From contig JACPPJ010000014.1 in the NCBI GenBank assembly GCA_016191085.1, positions 24,942 to 88,941 on the forward strand: a stretch of 64,000 nucleotides of DNA. Direction: 5' to 3'. Under the pieces are notes generated by a model. The model was not told where the DNA came from. It saw nothing but the letters and a program-made list of their open reading frames with translations, and searched no databases. Shown piece by piece: positions 47,230 to 54,533 of the stretch. Source of the DNA: Acidobacteriota bacterium. Its GTDB lineage: Bacteria > Acidobacteriota > Terriglobia > 2-12-FULL-54-10. The position numbers and the translations under genes were made by a program. How positions within the stretch are numbered: position 1 is the stretch's first letter; every line of letters begins with the position of its first letter.

Positions 47230-48224
47230 TTAGCCTCGTTCACCGCGAACGACCCCGACGCCGGAGCCGAGATGACGCCCTGTTCCTCGAGGACCCTGCA
47301 AAATACCTCGAAGATGGCCCGATCCCACCAGCCTTTCTTTATCTCGCTCTCCATCGTTCCCAGCACCTCTGGAATCGAGAGCGCCGGTTTATAGGGGCGC
47401 TTGGTGGCGAGCGCGTCAAAAAGATCCACGATCTGCAGCACACGCGCGGTAATTGGGATCCGCTCGCCTTTCAGCCCGTCCGGATACCCCGAGCCATCCA
47501 TCTTTTCGTGGTGGTGCCGGATGATGGGAAGCACCAGTTTGAACGATTTCAGCGGCGCGCAGATGCGTTCTCCCACGATCACATGCTGCTGTATAATGCT
47601 CCGCTCTTCCGGCGTGAGCGGGCCTGGTTTTAGCAAAATAGAATCGGGAACTGCTACCTTTCCGACATCATGAACTATTCCGGCGCGCCGCAGCGCAATC
47701 ACTTGCTCGACCGGTAATCCAATGCGCTCGCCAAGAGCTGCAGAGTACTCCGAGAGGCGTTCACAGTGTCCTTCGGTATACGGGTCTTTCGCCTCGATGC
47801 TATGCGCCAGCGCCATCAGCACGGATTCGGCCCGCTCCAGCTCGTCTGTATAAGCCTTCACGCTCAGAAGCGACCGCACTCGTGCCAGCAGTTCGCTCAT
47901 GTCCACCGGCTTATTGAGGAAGTCGTCTGCGCCTGCTTCGATTCCGCGCACCCGGTCCTCACTGTCGGCCAGCGAGGTGACTAGCACGACCGGCGTAAGA
48001 CGGGTATCCGGATTGCTCTTCAGCCGGCGACAGACCTCCAGTCCGTTGAGGCGGGGCATGATAACGTCCAGCAGCACCAAATCTGGCCGCAGACGAGCAA
48101 AATCCTCCAGAGCCGCTTGTCCATCAGCGGAGCTGGCCACCGTGTAACCGTGCGCGGTCAGCATTTCTTCCAAGAGCAAGCGGTTCGCCGGCTCGTCATC
48201 TACCACGAGTATGGCGGCAGACAT
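47226..48224 (-). CDS. Response regulator with HD-GYP cyclic di-GMP phosphodiesterase domain
   Basis: 332 residues, preceded by GGAGGATT. An N-terminal receiver (about 3-125: [33 protein letters not shown]) is joined to an HD-GYP domain (about 140-315). The catalytic motifs are present: [10 protein letters not shown] (HD), [20 protein letters not shown] (HxxxxGxGYP). The HD-GYP domain hydrolyses cyclic di-GMP. It is the first gene of a three-gene overlapping operon with the hybrid kinase and CheY-like protein, which suggests phosphorelay control of c-di-GMP turnover. Confidence 0.93.
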   Translation of the reverse strand: MSAAILVVDDEPANRLLLEEMLTAHGYTVASSADGQAALEDFARLRPDLVLLDVIMPRLNGLEVCRRLKSNPDTRLTPVVLVTSLADSEDRVRGIEAGADDFLNKPVDMSELLARVRSLLSVKAYTDELERAESVLMALAHSIEAKDPYTEGHCERLSEYSAALGERIGLPVEQVIALRRAGIVHDVGKVAVPDSILLKPGPLTPEERSIIQQHVIVGERICAPLKSFKLVLPIIRHHHEKMDGSGYPDGLKGERIPITARVLQIVDLFDALATKRPYKPALSIPEVLGTMESEIKKGWWDRAIFEVFCRVLEEQGVISAPASGSFAVNEAK

Positions 48225-48668
48225 GGAATGTTAATCCTCCGCGGATCGATTCTTACTATCAAGGGGATCTATCGTCACTCTGCGAAAAATAATAAGCTCA
48301 GTTATATAGCACCTTCGTGCTAGACCTCTCCTGCTTCAGAGGAGCGGAATGCGGTCCACCCTCGACAGCGTGCCGCGCTTCACCATTGCAACAGATGAAT
48401 GCGGCGTGGGGATAATAACTCCGGGTGTTATGTCTTCAAATGTACCTTACAGCCTATTGTTACCATTTGGTGCACAGTACTCGAGTGCGAATGAGCTTGT
48501 TCGCTGGCCGACCGTTCTACTGCTCACCATGTCCGCCGTAGGCTTAGCAAAGTCTCCATCCCGACGGCCTCTGGGTGAGCCGCCAATTGCCCACTAACAA
48601 ACCCGATCTCACTTGTGACTTCTGGCTTCTGATTTCTGACTTCCGAGTTCCCCCTGTACAATTCCCGT
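48225..48668. other. 444-bp divergent intergenic region with hairpins and a degenerate short repeat
   Basis: Two adjacent hairpins occur at about 48306-48345 (TAGCAC-CTTC-GTGCTA, then CCTCT...AGAGG); they would lie in the leader of the leftward HD-GYP operon. At 48612-48650 there is a degenerate repeat of TTCTGAC-like units (TGACTTCTGGCTTCTGA and so on), a type common in intergenic DNA of this phylum. A -10-like TACAAT at 48657-48662 is only 6 bp from the der ATG, which would give a nearly leaderless transcript. No coding frame is convincing. Confidence 0.4.
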
Positions 48669-49982
48669 ATGGAACAATTGCCGAGTGTCGTGATTGTGGG
48701 CAGACCCAACGTGGGCAAGTCCACGTTGTTCAACCGCATCACCGGCCAGCGGCGCGCGATTGTAGGAGATGAGCCCGGCATCACGCGAGACCGGAACTAC
48801 GGCACAGGCGAATGGCAGGGCAGGTCCTTTCAGCTCGTAGACACCGGCGGCATGATTGCCGGCGACGCCGCGCAAATTCCCACCCAGATTGTGGCACAGG
48901 CCAAGGTGGCCATCGACGATGCCGCCATGGTTATCATGGTCGTGGACGGACGAAGCGAGCTTACCGCCAACGATGTGGAGCTGGCCCGATTGCTCTTGCG
49001 AACCGGGAAGCCACTTGTGCTGGCGGTCAACAAAATCGACACACCCAGACTCGAAGCACAGATCAGCGACTATTTTTCGCTTGGTATCTCGAAGGTGATC
49101 CCCATCTCCGCCGAGCACAGCGCCGGAGTGGACGATCTGCTGGATGAAATTACGGCCGGATTCGAGATTTCAACGGAAGAAGAGCCTGCGAGGGAAGAGA
49201 TCAATGTGGCGATTATCGGCCGCCCCAACGTTGGCAAGTCCACACTGCTGAACCGGCTGGCGGGCGCGGAGCGTTCGATTGTATCGCAGGTGCCCGGAAC
49301 GACTCGCGATGCCGTGGATACTCTCGTCGAGCAGGGCGGGATAGCTTACAGGCTCGTTGACACGGCGGGCATTCGCCGCAAAGGAAAGACGTCTCTCATG
49401 GCGGAAAAACTTAGCGTCGTCATGGCGCGCCGGCACATGCGGCTCTGCGACGTGGCTCTGTTGCTGCTCAGCGCTCCGGACGGCGTCATAGCGCTGGATG
49501 CCACCATCGCCGGTTATGCCAGCGAAAGCGGGAAATCGGTGATCGTGGTGGTGAATAAGTGGGATCAGGTCGAACGCAGCCGCCAAGCGGCGCGCGAGTT
49601 CCTGAATGACATTAACCAAAAGTTCAAGTTCCTGGATTACGCTCCCAAGCTGTTCATCTCCGCCAAGACTGGATACGGGGTCAAGAAGATTTTATCTGAG
49701 GTGAAGGAAGTCTACACATCGCGGCGCACGAGAATCCCTACAGCCGAGCTTAACCGCTTTCTACAGAGCATCGACCTCGAACGGGCCAGCACGCCTTACG
49801 GCAGGCGTCCCAAGATCTATTACATGACGCAGTCGAATGCTTCCCCGCCGACTTTCGTTCTATTCACGGATCAAGCGCGCCGCCTGCATTTCTCTTTTGA
49901 ACGTTTTCTAGTCAACCAAATCCGGAGCAAGTTCGGATTTAGAGGATCTCCCATCATCATTAAACAGCGGATGCATCATTAA
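48669..49982 (+). CDS. der: Ribosome-associated double GTPase Der (EngA)
   Basis: 437 residues. Two GTPase domains in tandem: first P-loop GRPNVGKSTLFNR, G2/G3 DEPGITRDRNYG and DTGG, G4 NKID; second GRPNVGKSTLLNR, GTTRDAVDT, DTAGIRRKGK and NKWD. A C-terminal KH-like domain (about 350-437) ends FRGSPIIIKQRMHH. Der is essential for 50S ribosome assembly. The next gene starts 9 bp later and is probably cotranscribed. Confidence 0.97.
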   Translation: MEQLPSVVIVGRPNVGKSTLFNRITGQRRAIVGDEPGITRDRNYGTGEWQGRSFQLVDTGGMIAGDAAQIPTQIVAQAKVAIDDAAMVIMVVDGRSELTANDVELARLLLRTGKPLVLAVNKIDTPRLEAQISDYFSLGISKVIPISAEHSAGVDDLLDEITAGFEISTEEEPAREEINVAIIGRPNVGKSTLLNRLAGAERSIVSQVPGTTRDAVDTLVEQGGIAYRLVDTAGIRRKGKTSLMAEKLSVVMARRHMRLCDVALLLLSAPDGVIALDATIAGYASESGKSVIVVVNKWDQVERSRQAAREFLNDINQKFKFLDYAPKLFISAKTGYGVKKILSEVKEVYTSRRTRIPTAELNRFLQSIDLERASTPYGRRPKIYYMTQSNASPPTFVLFTDQARRLHFSFERFLVNQIRSKFGFRGSPIIIKQRMHH

Positions 49983-49991
49983 GGATTTCTC

Positions 49992-50345
49992 ATGGACTAC
50001 AACGAATTCGTAGTTAGCTCGCCCATGGACGGCACTCGTTTTGAATGCCGCTTCAGCAAGATAATCGTGGGCATCGCCCCCCGTCACAGCGATTCAGTGG
50101 ACGTCAAATTTCTGGTGAATGGAAGACCCGTGTGGGTGGCGGTGCCTCTGCCGGCGCTCGCCGAGTTAGGCAGACGCAATCGTCAGGCGCTGAGCGATCC
50201 CGAGGTTATTGAACTCGCCGCCCTGTCTTTGAGGAAAACGCTCGAAAACGAGGGAGTGCAGGAGGACCGCATGATTGTGCCCTCAGACGAGCGCATCATT
50301 GCGCTTGCGGAAAAGCTTACTTCCAGCAATGGAGCGCCGCGATGA
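49992..50345 (+). CDS. Conserved hypothetical protein downstream of der
   Basis: 117 residues: MDYNEFVVSSPMDGTRFECRFSKIIVGIAPRHSDSVDVKFLVNGRPVWVAVPLPALAEL..., then a helical C-terminus (SDPEVIELAALSLRKTLENEG). Looks like a small beta-sheet domain followed by helices. No family recognised. The 9-bp spacing to der suggests a shared transcript. Confidence 0.6.
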   Translation: MDYNEFVVSSPMDGTRFECRFSKIIVGIAPRHSDSVDVKFLVNGRPVWVAVPLPALAELGRRNRQALSDPEVIELAALSLRKTLENEGVQEDRMIVPSDERIIALAEKLTSSNGAPR

Positions 50346-50448
50346 AGCCGTTCGAGTTGGCCCGCTCCCGCGAGGCGCAATGTCGAGCGTCCGACCTGTC
50401 CGTCACCGCCTGACAACATCAGACGTGCCAACCGGTGTAGTCAGCTCC

Positions 50449-50844
50449 TCACGCTCGAAACTGCGTCGAGCGGCTCAATATTTCCTCTAACGACTGCTCG
50501 GACACCAGTACGTTGCAGCCGGGGCCGCCAAGTTGCCAACCCGAGAGGCGGCCGCGGCGCAGCCATCTATAAATCGTGTCTTCGCTCTTCATGGAGCGAT
50601 ACGCGGCCTCTTTTACACTGATTGTTTTTACTTTTCTCAGATCCAGCAGCGGCGACGCCTCGGAATTTGGAAGCGTTGGTGCCACGGCAGATGCCTTGGT
50701 TGCGGGCGAGGACGCCTGAATTGACGCGACGGCGCCGGTATGAACCGGCCCGGTCTGCGGCTGAACGTTGCGAATGGAAAGCTTACGTATCGGGAGACGG
50801 GGCGTGCCTGGTTTCTTGGAGCGATCTCTTGAACGGATTGCCAT
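50449..50844 (-). CDS. Excisionase/MerR-like helix-turn-helix protein
   Basis: 131 residues from the ATG at 50844 (GGAGAG 8 nt upstream; an ATG 18 bp earlier overlaps that site). The first 60 residues are basic and Ser/Thr/Pro-rich. The C-terminal 60 residues (LRKVKTISVKEAAYRSMKSEDTIYRWLRRGRLSGWQLGG.GCNVLVSEQSLEEIL) match the HTH_17/excisionase-type winged helix that binds DNA. It follows the Gam-like gene by 56 bp on the same strand and is probably cotranscribed. It could be a recombination directionality factor or a regulator. Confidence 0.7.
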   Translation of the reverse strand: MAIRSRDRSKKPGTPRLPIRKLSIRNVQPQTGPVHTGAVASIQASSPATKASAVAPTLPNSEASPLLDLRKVKTISVKEAAYRSMKSEDTIYRWLRRGRLSGWQLGGPGCNVLVSEQSLEEILSRSTQFRA

Positions 50845-50900
50845 CTTTTGGACTCTCCACATAGGATTTCGGTATACGCGGCACTTAAGACATGTTTTGC

Positions 50901-51566
50901 TCAGAACGCCGCCAGCGCCGTGGCGCGTGGTGGCTGCGTGGCGGCCGGTTTGCGTAACGTCGGCGTTTCGGCCATTTCTGGTACGCTGCGCCGCGTTGCG
51001 TCGGCGTCATACCAGAACTCTTCGCCGTCGTGCAGGCGAATGCCCGGGCAGCCGCGGAGATCGACGGCAGATTCCTTAGAACCATCATCGGAACCCAGCA
51101 GAGCGGACCGCAGTGCTTCCCGGTCCAGTTCCGTCCGAACCCGGAGATAGCGGTCCAGACCATGTCGCGCGAGCCACTCCTGCGCCGCAGCGGCGTTGTC
51201 CACCGCCAGGGTTCGCGAGCGCCGCGTGCCTAATCGTCCAAAAGCAAGATCCATGGACTTCCGGCCTTGCCCCAGCACCTCTTCGCGGTGCGCCCAGTAG
51301 AAGCATTCGATCTGCTCCTCGAGTTCTTTCTTCGTGTGAGTCACCGGCTGTGAGGCTTCCACCCATTGCTGCTTCAGCACGGCCACGTGCTGCTCAAACT
51401 GGTCTCGCAGCGAACGAAGCTGCCGCTCCATTTCTCCTAAACAAGCCAGCCGCTGATTGACGTCCTCCCAACTGCGCGGCTGGGCGCTGGAAGTTTTCTT
51501 TTTGCGAGAGGTCCGTTCCACCGTAGTTTCTGCTGCACTCGGTTCTGGATTAACTCGTGCGTTCAT
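50901..51566 (-). CDS. Mu Gam-like DNA-end-binding protein
   Basis: 221 residues from ATG 51566, with AAGGAGC upstream. Residues about 40-90 form a coiled coil (NQRLACLGEMERQLRSLRDQFEQHVAVLKQQWVE). Next come the Gam-family stretch IECFYWAHREEVLGQGRKSMDLAFGRLGTRRSRTLAV, then AAAAQEWLARHGLDRYLRVRTELDREALRSALL and a final GIRLHDGEEFWYD strand. This is the order of Phage_Mu_Gam host-nuclease inhibitors, which bind double-strand DNA ends like Ku. No other Mu genes are nearby. The gene is divergent from an S24-type repressor with two operators between them, so it is probably repressed until the repressor is inactivated. Confidence 0.8.
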   Translation of the reverse strand: MNARVNPEPSAAETTVERTSRKKKTSSAQPRSWEDVNQRLACLGEMERQLRSLRDQFEQHVAVLKQQWVEASQPVTHTKKELEEQIECFYWAHREEVLGQGRKSMDLAFGRLGTRRSRTLAVDNAAAAQEWLARHGLDRYLRVRTELDREALRSALLGSDDGSKESAVDLRGCPGIRLHDGEEFWYDADATRRSVPEMAETPTLRKPAATQPPRATALAAF

Positions 51567-51653
51567 AGCTGCTCCTTTTTCACTTTGCGTTGTGTGGTGC
51601 ATTCGTGGTGACCCCGGCCTTGTGTGGTATTCCTGATTGACGGCGAGATGATA

Positions 51654-51669
51654 TAGGTGTTAACATCTA
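51654..51669. promoter_or_regulatory. Operator A between gam-like and repressor genes
   Basis: TAGGTG-TTAA-CATCTA, an imperfect 6-4-6 palindrome (one mismatch in the right arm). It is the sister of operator B, 28 bp away centre to centre. Confidence 0.7.
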
Positions 51670-51681
51670 AGAGTGAGCATA

Positions 51682-51697
51682 TAGGTGCAAACACCTA
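51682..51697. promoter_or_regulatory. Operator B between gam-like and repressor genes
   Basis: TAGGTG-CAAA-CACCTA, a perfect 6-4-6 palindrome. It lies 17 bp before the likely repressor start and covers an alternative GTG start, as expected for autoregulation. Confidence 0.75.
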
Positions 51698-51714
51698 GTT
51701 GTCAAGAGGAAAAA

Positions 51715-52449
51715 TTGGCTAAAGATTTCTCCTTGCGAATTAAGAGGTTGCGCAAAGCGCTGGGGGTCACGCAGCATGCGCTGGCGCAAAAACTCGGCGT
51801 GCTGCCGTGGGCTGTTGCTTCCTGGGAGCAAGGCCGCTGGGAGCCCTCGGGCGAGCACTACGCACATCTTGCAAAGCTCGCGCCTCCCGACGACGCACAG
51901 TTCTTCTTATCGAAAATTGGAATCGATCGCCAGATGCTGCGCTCTCTCTCGCCGGAACCGCAGCAGGTGCAGTCGCCTGAGATTCGCATCTACACTACGG
52001 AAGATTGGAAACAGGGAACCGAAGATCGTCTCCGATTTCAAATCCAGGTCCCCGTGTTACGAGACGAGGCGGCGGCAGGCACGCCGCGGGAAATCAACGA
52101 GCGGGACGTGGACAGCTTCATCGCGGTGCCATCGAAGTTCGTGCCCAGAGGTCCGGCAGCGTACACCGGAATCTATATTCGCGGCGACTCCATGGAACCC
52201 ATTCTGAGCGAGCGATTCATTGTTGTGGTAGACCACAGCAGCCGCGATCCGCTACGCCTGCGAGGACGAATGGTGGCGGCGCTGGTGCAGGACGGCGTAC
52301 TAGTAAAATGGCTGGCCCGCGAGACTCGTCGCGACAGAATCATCCTGCACTCGCAAAACTCGGCGTACGAGGACATCGTGATTGAATCTCCCGAGACCAA
52401 TCCAATCATCGGCGACATCGTTTTCTGGTGGGGAGTGCAGCGGGGCTGA
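51715..52449 (+). CDS. LexA/CI-like self-cleaving repressor (HTH plus S24 peptidase)
   Basis: 244 residues from the TTG at 51715, which has AAGAGG just upstream; a GTG at 51685 lies inside operator B and is less likely. The N-terminal XRE HTH is about 7-62 (FSLRIKRLRKALGVTQHALAQKLGVLPWAVASWEQGRWEP). The C-terminal S24 domain carries the catalytic pair Ser159 (RGDSMEPIL) and Lys198 (GVLVKWL). An Ala121-Gly122 bond (AAAGTP) lies 38 residues before the serine, matching the LexA cleavage-site spacing. It is predicted to undergo RecA-stimulated self-cleavage after DNA damage. The divergent Gam-like gene is the probable target, together with its own promoter. Confidence 0.85.
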   Translation: MAKDFSLRIKRLRKALGVTQHALAQKLGVLPWAVASWEQGRWEPSGEHYAHLAKLAPPDDAQFFLSKIGIDRQMLRSLSPEPQQVQSPEIRIYTTEDWKQGTEDRLRFQIQVPVLRDEAAAGTPREINERDVDSFIAVPSKFVPRGPAAYTGIYIRGDSMEPILSERFIVVVDHSSRDPLRLRGRMVAALVQDGVLVKWLARETRRDRIILHSQNSAYEDIVIESPETNPIIGDIVFWWGVQRG

Positions 52450-52552
52450 CAAAGACAGCTCAGGTAGCAACACCAGTCCGCCACGAAGCCGAGTCTCGAC
52501 ATGACGGGCGTCGGCTACAGTTTGCTGGTCTCAACCTGGGTCCTGGCGTTCT

Positions 52553-54028
52553 TTAGTGACCTGCGGGAACGGAGATCTTCTGACCCGTTACGACCAACCC
52601 GGCGGCGCGGCGGGCTGCCTCGCGGTAGCGCTTCATGTCGGCGTGGGCGTAAGTAGCGAGACGCTCGGCTGCCAGCGATCCTTCAGCGTGCAGAGATGTG
52701 ACTTCCCAGAAGCCTCCCAGTTCGGAGGCGACTAGATCCTTCACCAGGTGAATAATCTTAAAGCGGTCTTCGGTAGAGACTTTCTGGCTGCCGGCCAAGT
52801 ACTTCTCGAGCAGCGGCTGCGTTTCAGGGTTGTTCCAATCGTGCTCGGATGGAATCGTCACGATAATGCCGCCGGCGATGTCCTGGACTGCTTTCACCGC
52901 CTGATGGTAGTTGTCGGCGAAGAAGAACTTTGAGGCGTTGCCGATGACAGGGTCGGGATAGTACAAGCCGGTGAGCGGGTCTTTGCTTGCCTTGTAGCAA
53001 GACTGTTCACTCAGCGCCAGGATGCTTTCCGCGTACATCACCAGCCAGGCAACCTTGTCTCGGACGTGCGCCACGCGCTCGACGCCGTTGGCCTCGGCGA
53101 TCAACTGCGCCGTGCCGACGAGGAGTTCGGCGAACGGATATTTATAAGCCGCCGCCGTAACGCGGTGGTAATTAGAAAACATCGCAGCCATCGGCCCGGC
53201 AAACTGCCACTCGCCGTTCAGAAAAACACGCTCCTCCGGGATGAACACATCTTCAAAGATCACCAGCCCTTCCACCATCGACGCGCGGTTCGCGACCGGG
53301 TAGTCCACCGTGCCCTCTTCCCACGGCCCCGAGCGGCAGATGATCTTGATGCCGGGCGCATTCGCCGGGATCGCAAACGCGACGGCGTAATCGCGATCCG
53401 CCTCCGACATGGCGCGTGTGGGCAGCACGCAAAATTCGTTGGTGTATGCAGCCGTGGTGATGTGCGCCTTGGCGCCGCGCACGATGATGCCGCCCTTGGC
53501 GTCGCGCACCTTGCGAACGTATAGGTCGGGATCGGCCTGCTGCGACGGCTTCAGCGCGCGGTCGCCCTTCACATCGGTCATGGTGATCGAGATGCTGGAA
53601 TCTTCATGCTGCAGCCGACGCCGGAAAGCTTCCAATCGTTGCGCGTATTGGCTTCCCACGGCTTCGTCGCAATGGGCCGCAACGATCGCGATGGCGTTGA
53701 CGGCGTCCGAGCCGCCCTCCTTCGCGAAAGGAGGAAAACCGAAGCAGACGCGGCTCCCCGTCTCGCACAAAAGCCGCCGCCGCAACAGGTCCTCAGGAGA
53801 GCGCGGCGGGAGGAAGAACCGGCTATACGGCTCTCCGGTCTCGCTCTTCACGACTGCGAGTTCGCGCGTCTCCGGATTCTCAGCCAGCTCGTAATCGACA
53901 GCGGAGGAATCCACGCCGATCTTCAGCACCGGGTGAGTGGTCACGTCCTCAACTCGCTGTCCTTTGTAGTAAACTACGCGACCGTCCTTCAAACTATTAC
54001 GAAACTGTTCCGGAGTTCTTAGGGCCAT
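52553..54028 (-). CDS. HpaB-family flavoprotein (4-hydroxyphenylacetate 3-monooxygenase-like)
   Basis: 491 residues with the acyl-CoA-dehydrogenase-like fold of the HpaB family. Recognisable stretches are YKGQRVEDVTTHPVLK, MTDVKGDRALKPSQQADPDLYVRKVRDAKGGIIVRGAKAHITTAAYTNEFCVLPTRAM, VFIPEERVFLNGEW and AGGIIVTIPSEHDWNNPE. The family includes FADH2-dependent phenol hydroxylases and 4-hydroxybutyryl-CoA dehydratases. Comparing from memory with the dehydratase, two of four [4Fe-4S] ligands are not conserved: one Cys aligns with Pro (VCFGFPP) and one with Tyr (NYHRVTAAAYKY), though the His in NYHR remains. A hydroxylase or related role is therefore more likely. The reductase partner is not adjacent. 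Confidence 0.78.
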   Translation of the reverse strand: MALRTPEQFRNSLKDGRVVYYKGQRVEDVTTHPVLKIGVDSSAVDYELAENPETRELAVVKSETGEPYSRFFLPPRSPEDLLRRRLLCETGSRVCFGFPPFAKEGGSDAVNAIAIVAAHCDEAVGSQYAQRLEAFRRRLQHEDSSISITMTDVKGDRALKPSQQADPDLYVRKVRDAKGGIIVRGAKAHITTAAYTNEFCVLPTRAMSEADRDYAVAFAIPANAPGIKIICRSGPWEEGTVDYPVANRASMVEGLVIFEDVFIPEERVFLNGEWQFAGPMAAMFSNYHRVTAAAYKYPFAELLVGTAQLIAEANGVERVAHVRDKVAWLVMYAESILALSEQSCYKASKDPLTGLYYPDPVIGNASKFFFADNYHQAVKAVQDIAGGIIVTIPSEHDWNNPETQPLLEKYLAGSQKVSTEDRFKIIHLVKDLVASELGGFWEVTSLHAEGSLAAERLATYAHADMKRYREAARRAAGLVVTGQKISVPAGH

Positions 54029-54064
54029 AGTGCGGTACTCCAGTAGTGTCCTAATTCTGCGTTG

Positions 54065-54238
54065 CTAACGACTGGACTCGACGAGTGAGCTTAGTTTGGT
54101 GGCTGCGTGGTGAAGCGAATCGAGTATTGATTCAAAGGCAGCGGCATCATCTAGATGTTTCAGTCTTAAATGAATGGCTCCCTCTTGCGCTTTCTCCACG
54201 AGCGTTAACACTATCTGCAATTCATCTGCTGCTATCAT
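54065..54238 (-). CDS. Tiny helical protein (57 residues)
   Basis: The ATG at 54238 follows an excellent ribosome binding site (GAGGAGAAAGGGG). The product starts MIAADELQIVLTLVEKAQEG and ends HHAATKLSSLVESSR, almost entirely helical with two amphipathic helices. It lies 44 bp downstream of another tiny helical protein gene. Function unknown. Confidence 0.6.
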   Translation of the reverse strand: MIAADELQIVLTLVEKAQEGAIHLRLKHLDDAAAFESILDSLHHAATKLSSLVESSR

Positions 54239-54282
54239 GTTCGCCCCTTTCTCCTCTGATTCCTAAAAGTGCGTTGGCGTGA

Positions 54283-54438
54283 TTACCCTCGATCCAATTC
54301 CTTTAACTTCTTGACCATCGCATCTAAGAATTTGCTGACATTTTGGTTCTTGTCTTCCACGAGCAGCGTGCCTTCGCCTTGTGCGGTAATCGCCGCTTTT
54401 GTTAATTCCACGGCATAACTAAGTAATTGCCGATCCAT
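54283..54438 (-). CDS. Tiny helical protein (51 residues)
   Basis: The ATG at 54438 follows CGAGGAGTGGGCGAT. The product MDRQLLSYAVELTKAAITAQG... ends VSKFLDAMVKKLKELDRG: two helices joined by a short strand-like LLVED. In tandem with the 57-residue gene downstream. No family recognised. Confidence 0.6.
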   Translation of the reverse strand: MDRQLLSYAVELTKAAITAQGEGTLLVEDKNQNVSKFLDAMVKKLKELDRG

Positions 54439-54488
54439 ATCGCCCACTCCTCGATGTAAGTTGTAATCAGCCGGGGGCCGGAACGTAC

Positions 54489-54513
54489 CCACGGCACAAA
54501 AAGCGTGCCGTGG
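54489..54513. repeat. Short palindromic repeat
   Basis: CCACGGCAC (54489-54497) and GTGCCGTGG (54505-54513), flanked by GTAC and CTAC. It resembles the arms of the element inserted in lhr. It lies between the PfkB kinase stop and the tiny-protein genes. Confidence 0.6.
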
Positions 54514-54533
54514 CTACAATGCGGCGCTCGGGT

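Noticed and set aside
48349-48597. 82-codon plus-strand frame before der
   Set aside because: No ribosome binding site or family features and it overlaps repeat-rich intergenic DNA.
50449-52449. A complete Mu-like prophage
   Set aside because: Only Gam-like, excisionase-like and repressor genes are present; there is no transposase, head or tail gene, and housekeeping genes flank the locus.
52553-54028. 4-hydroxybutyryl-CoA dehydratase
   Set aside because: Two of four expected Fe-S cluster ligands appear replaced, so the name was not used.
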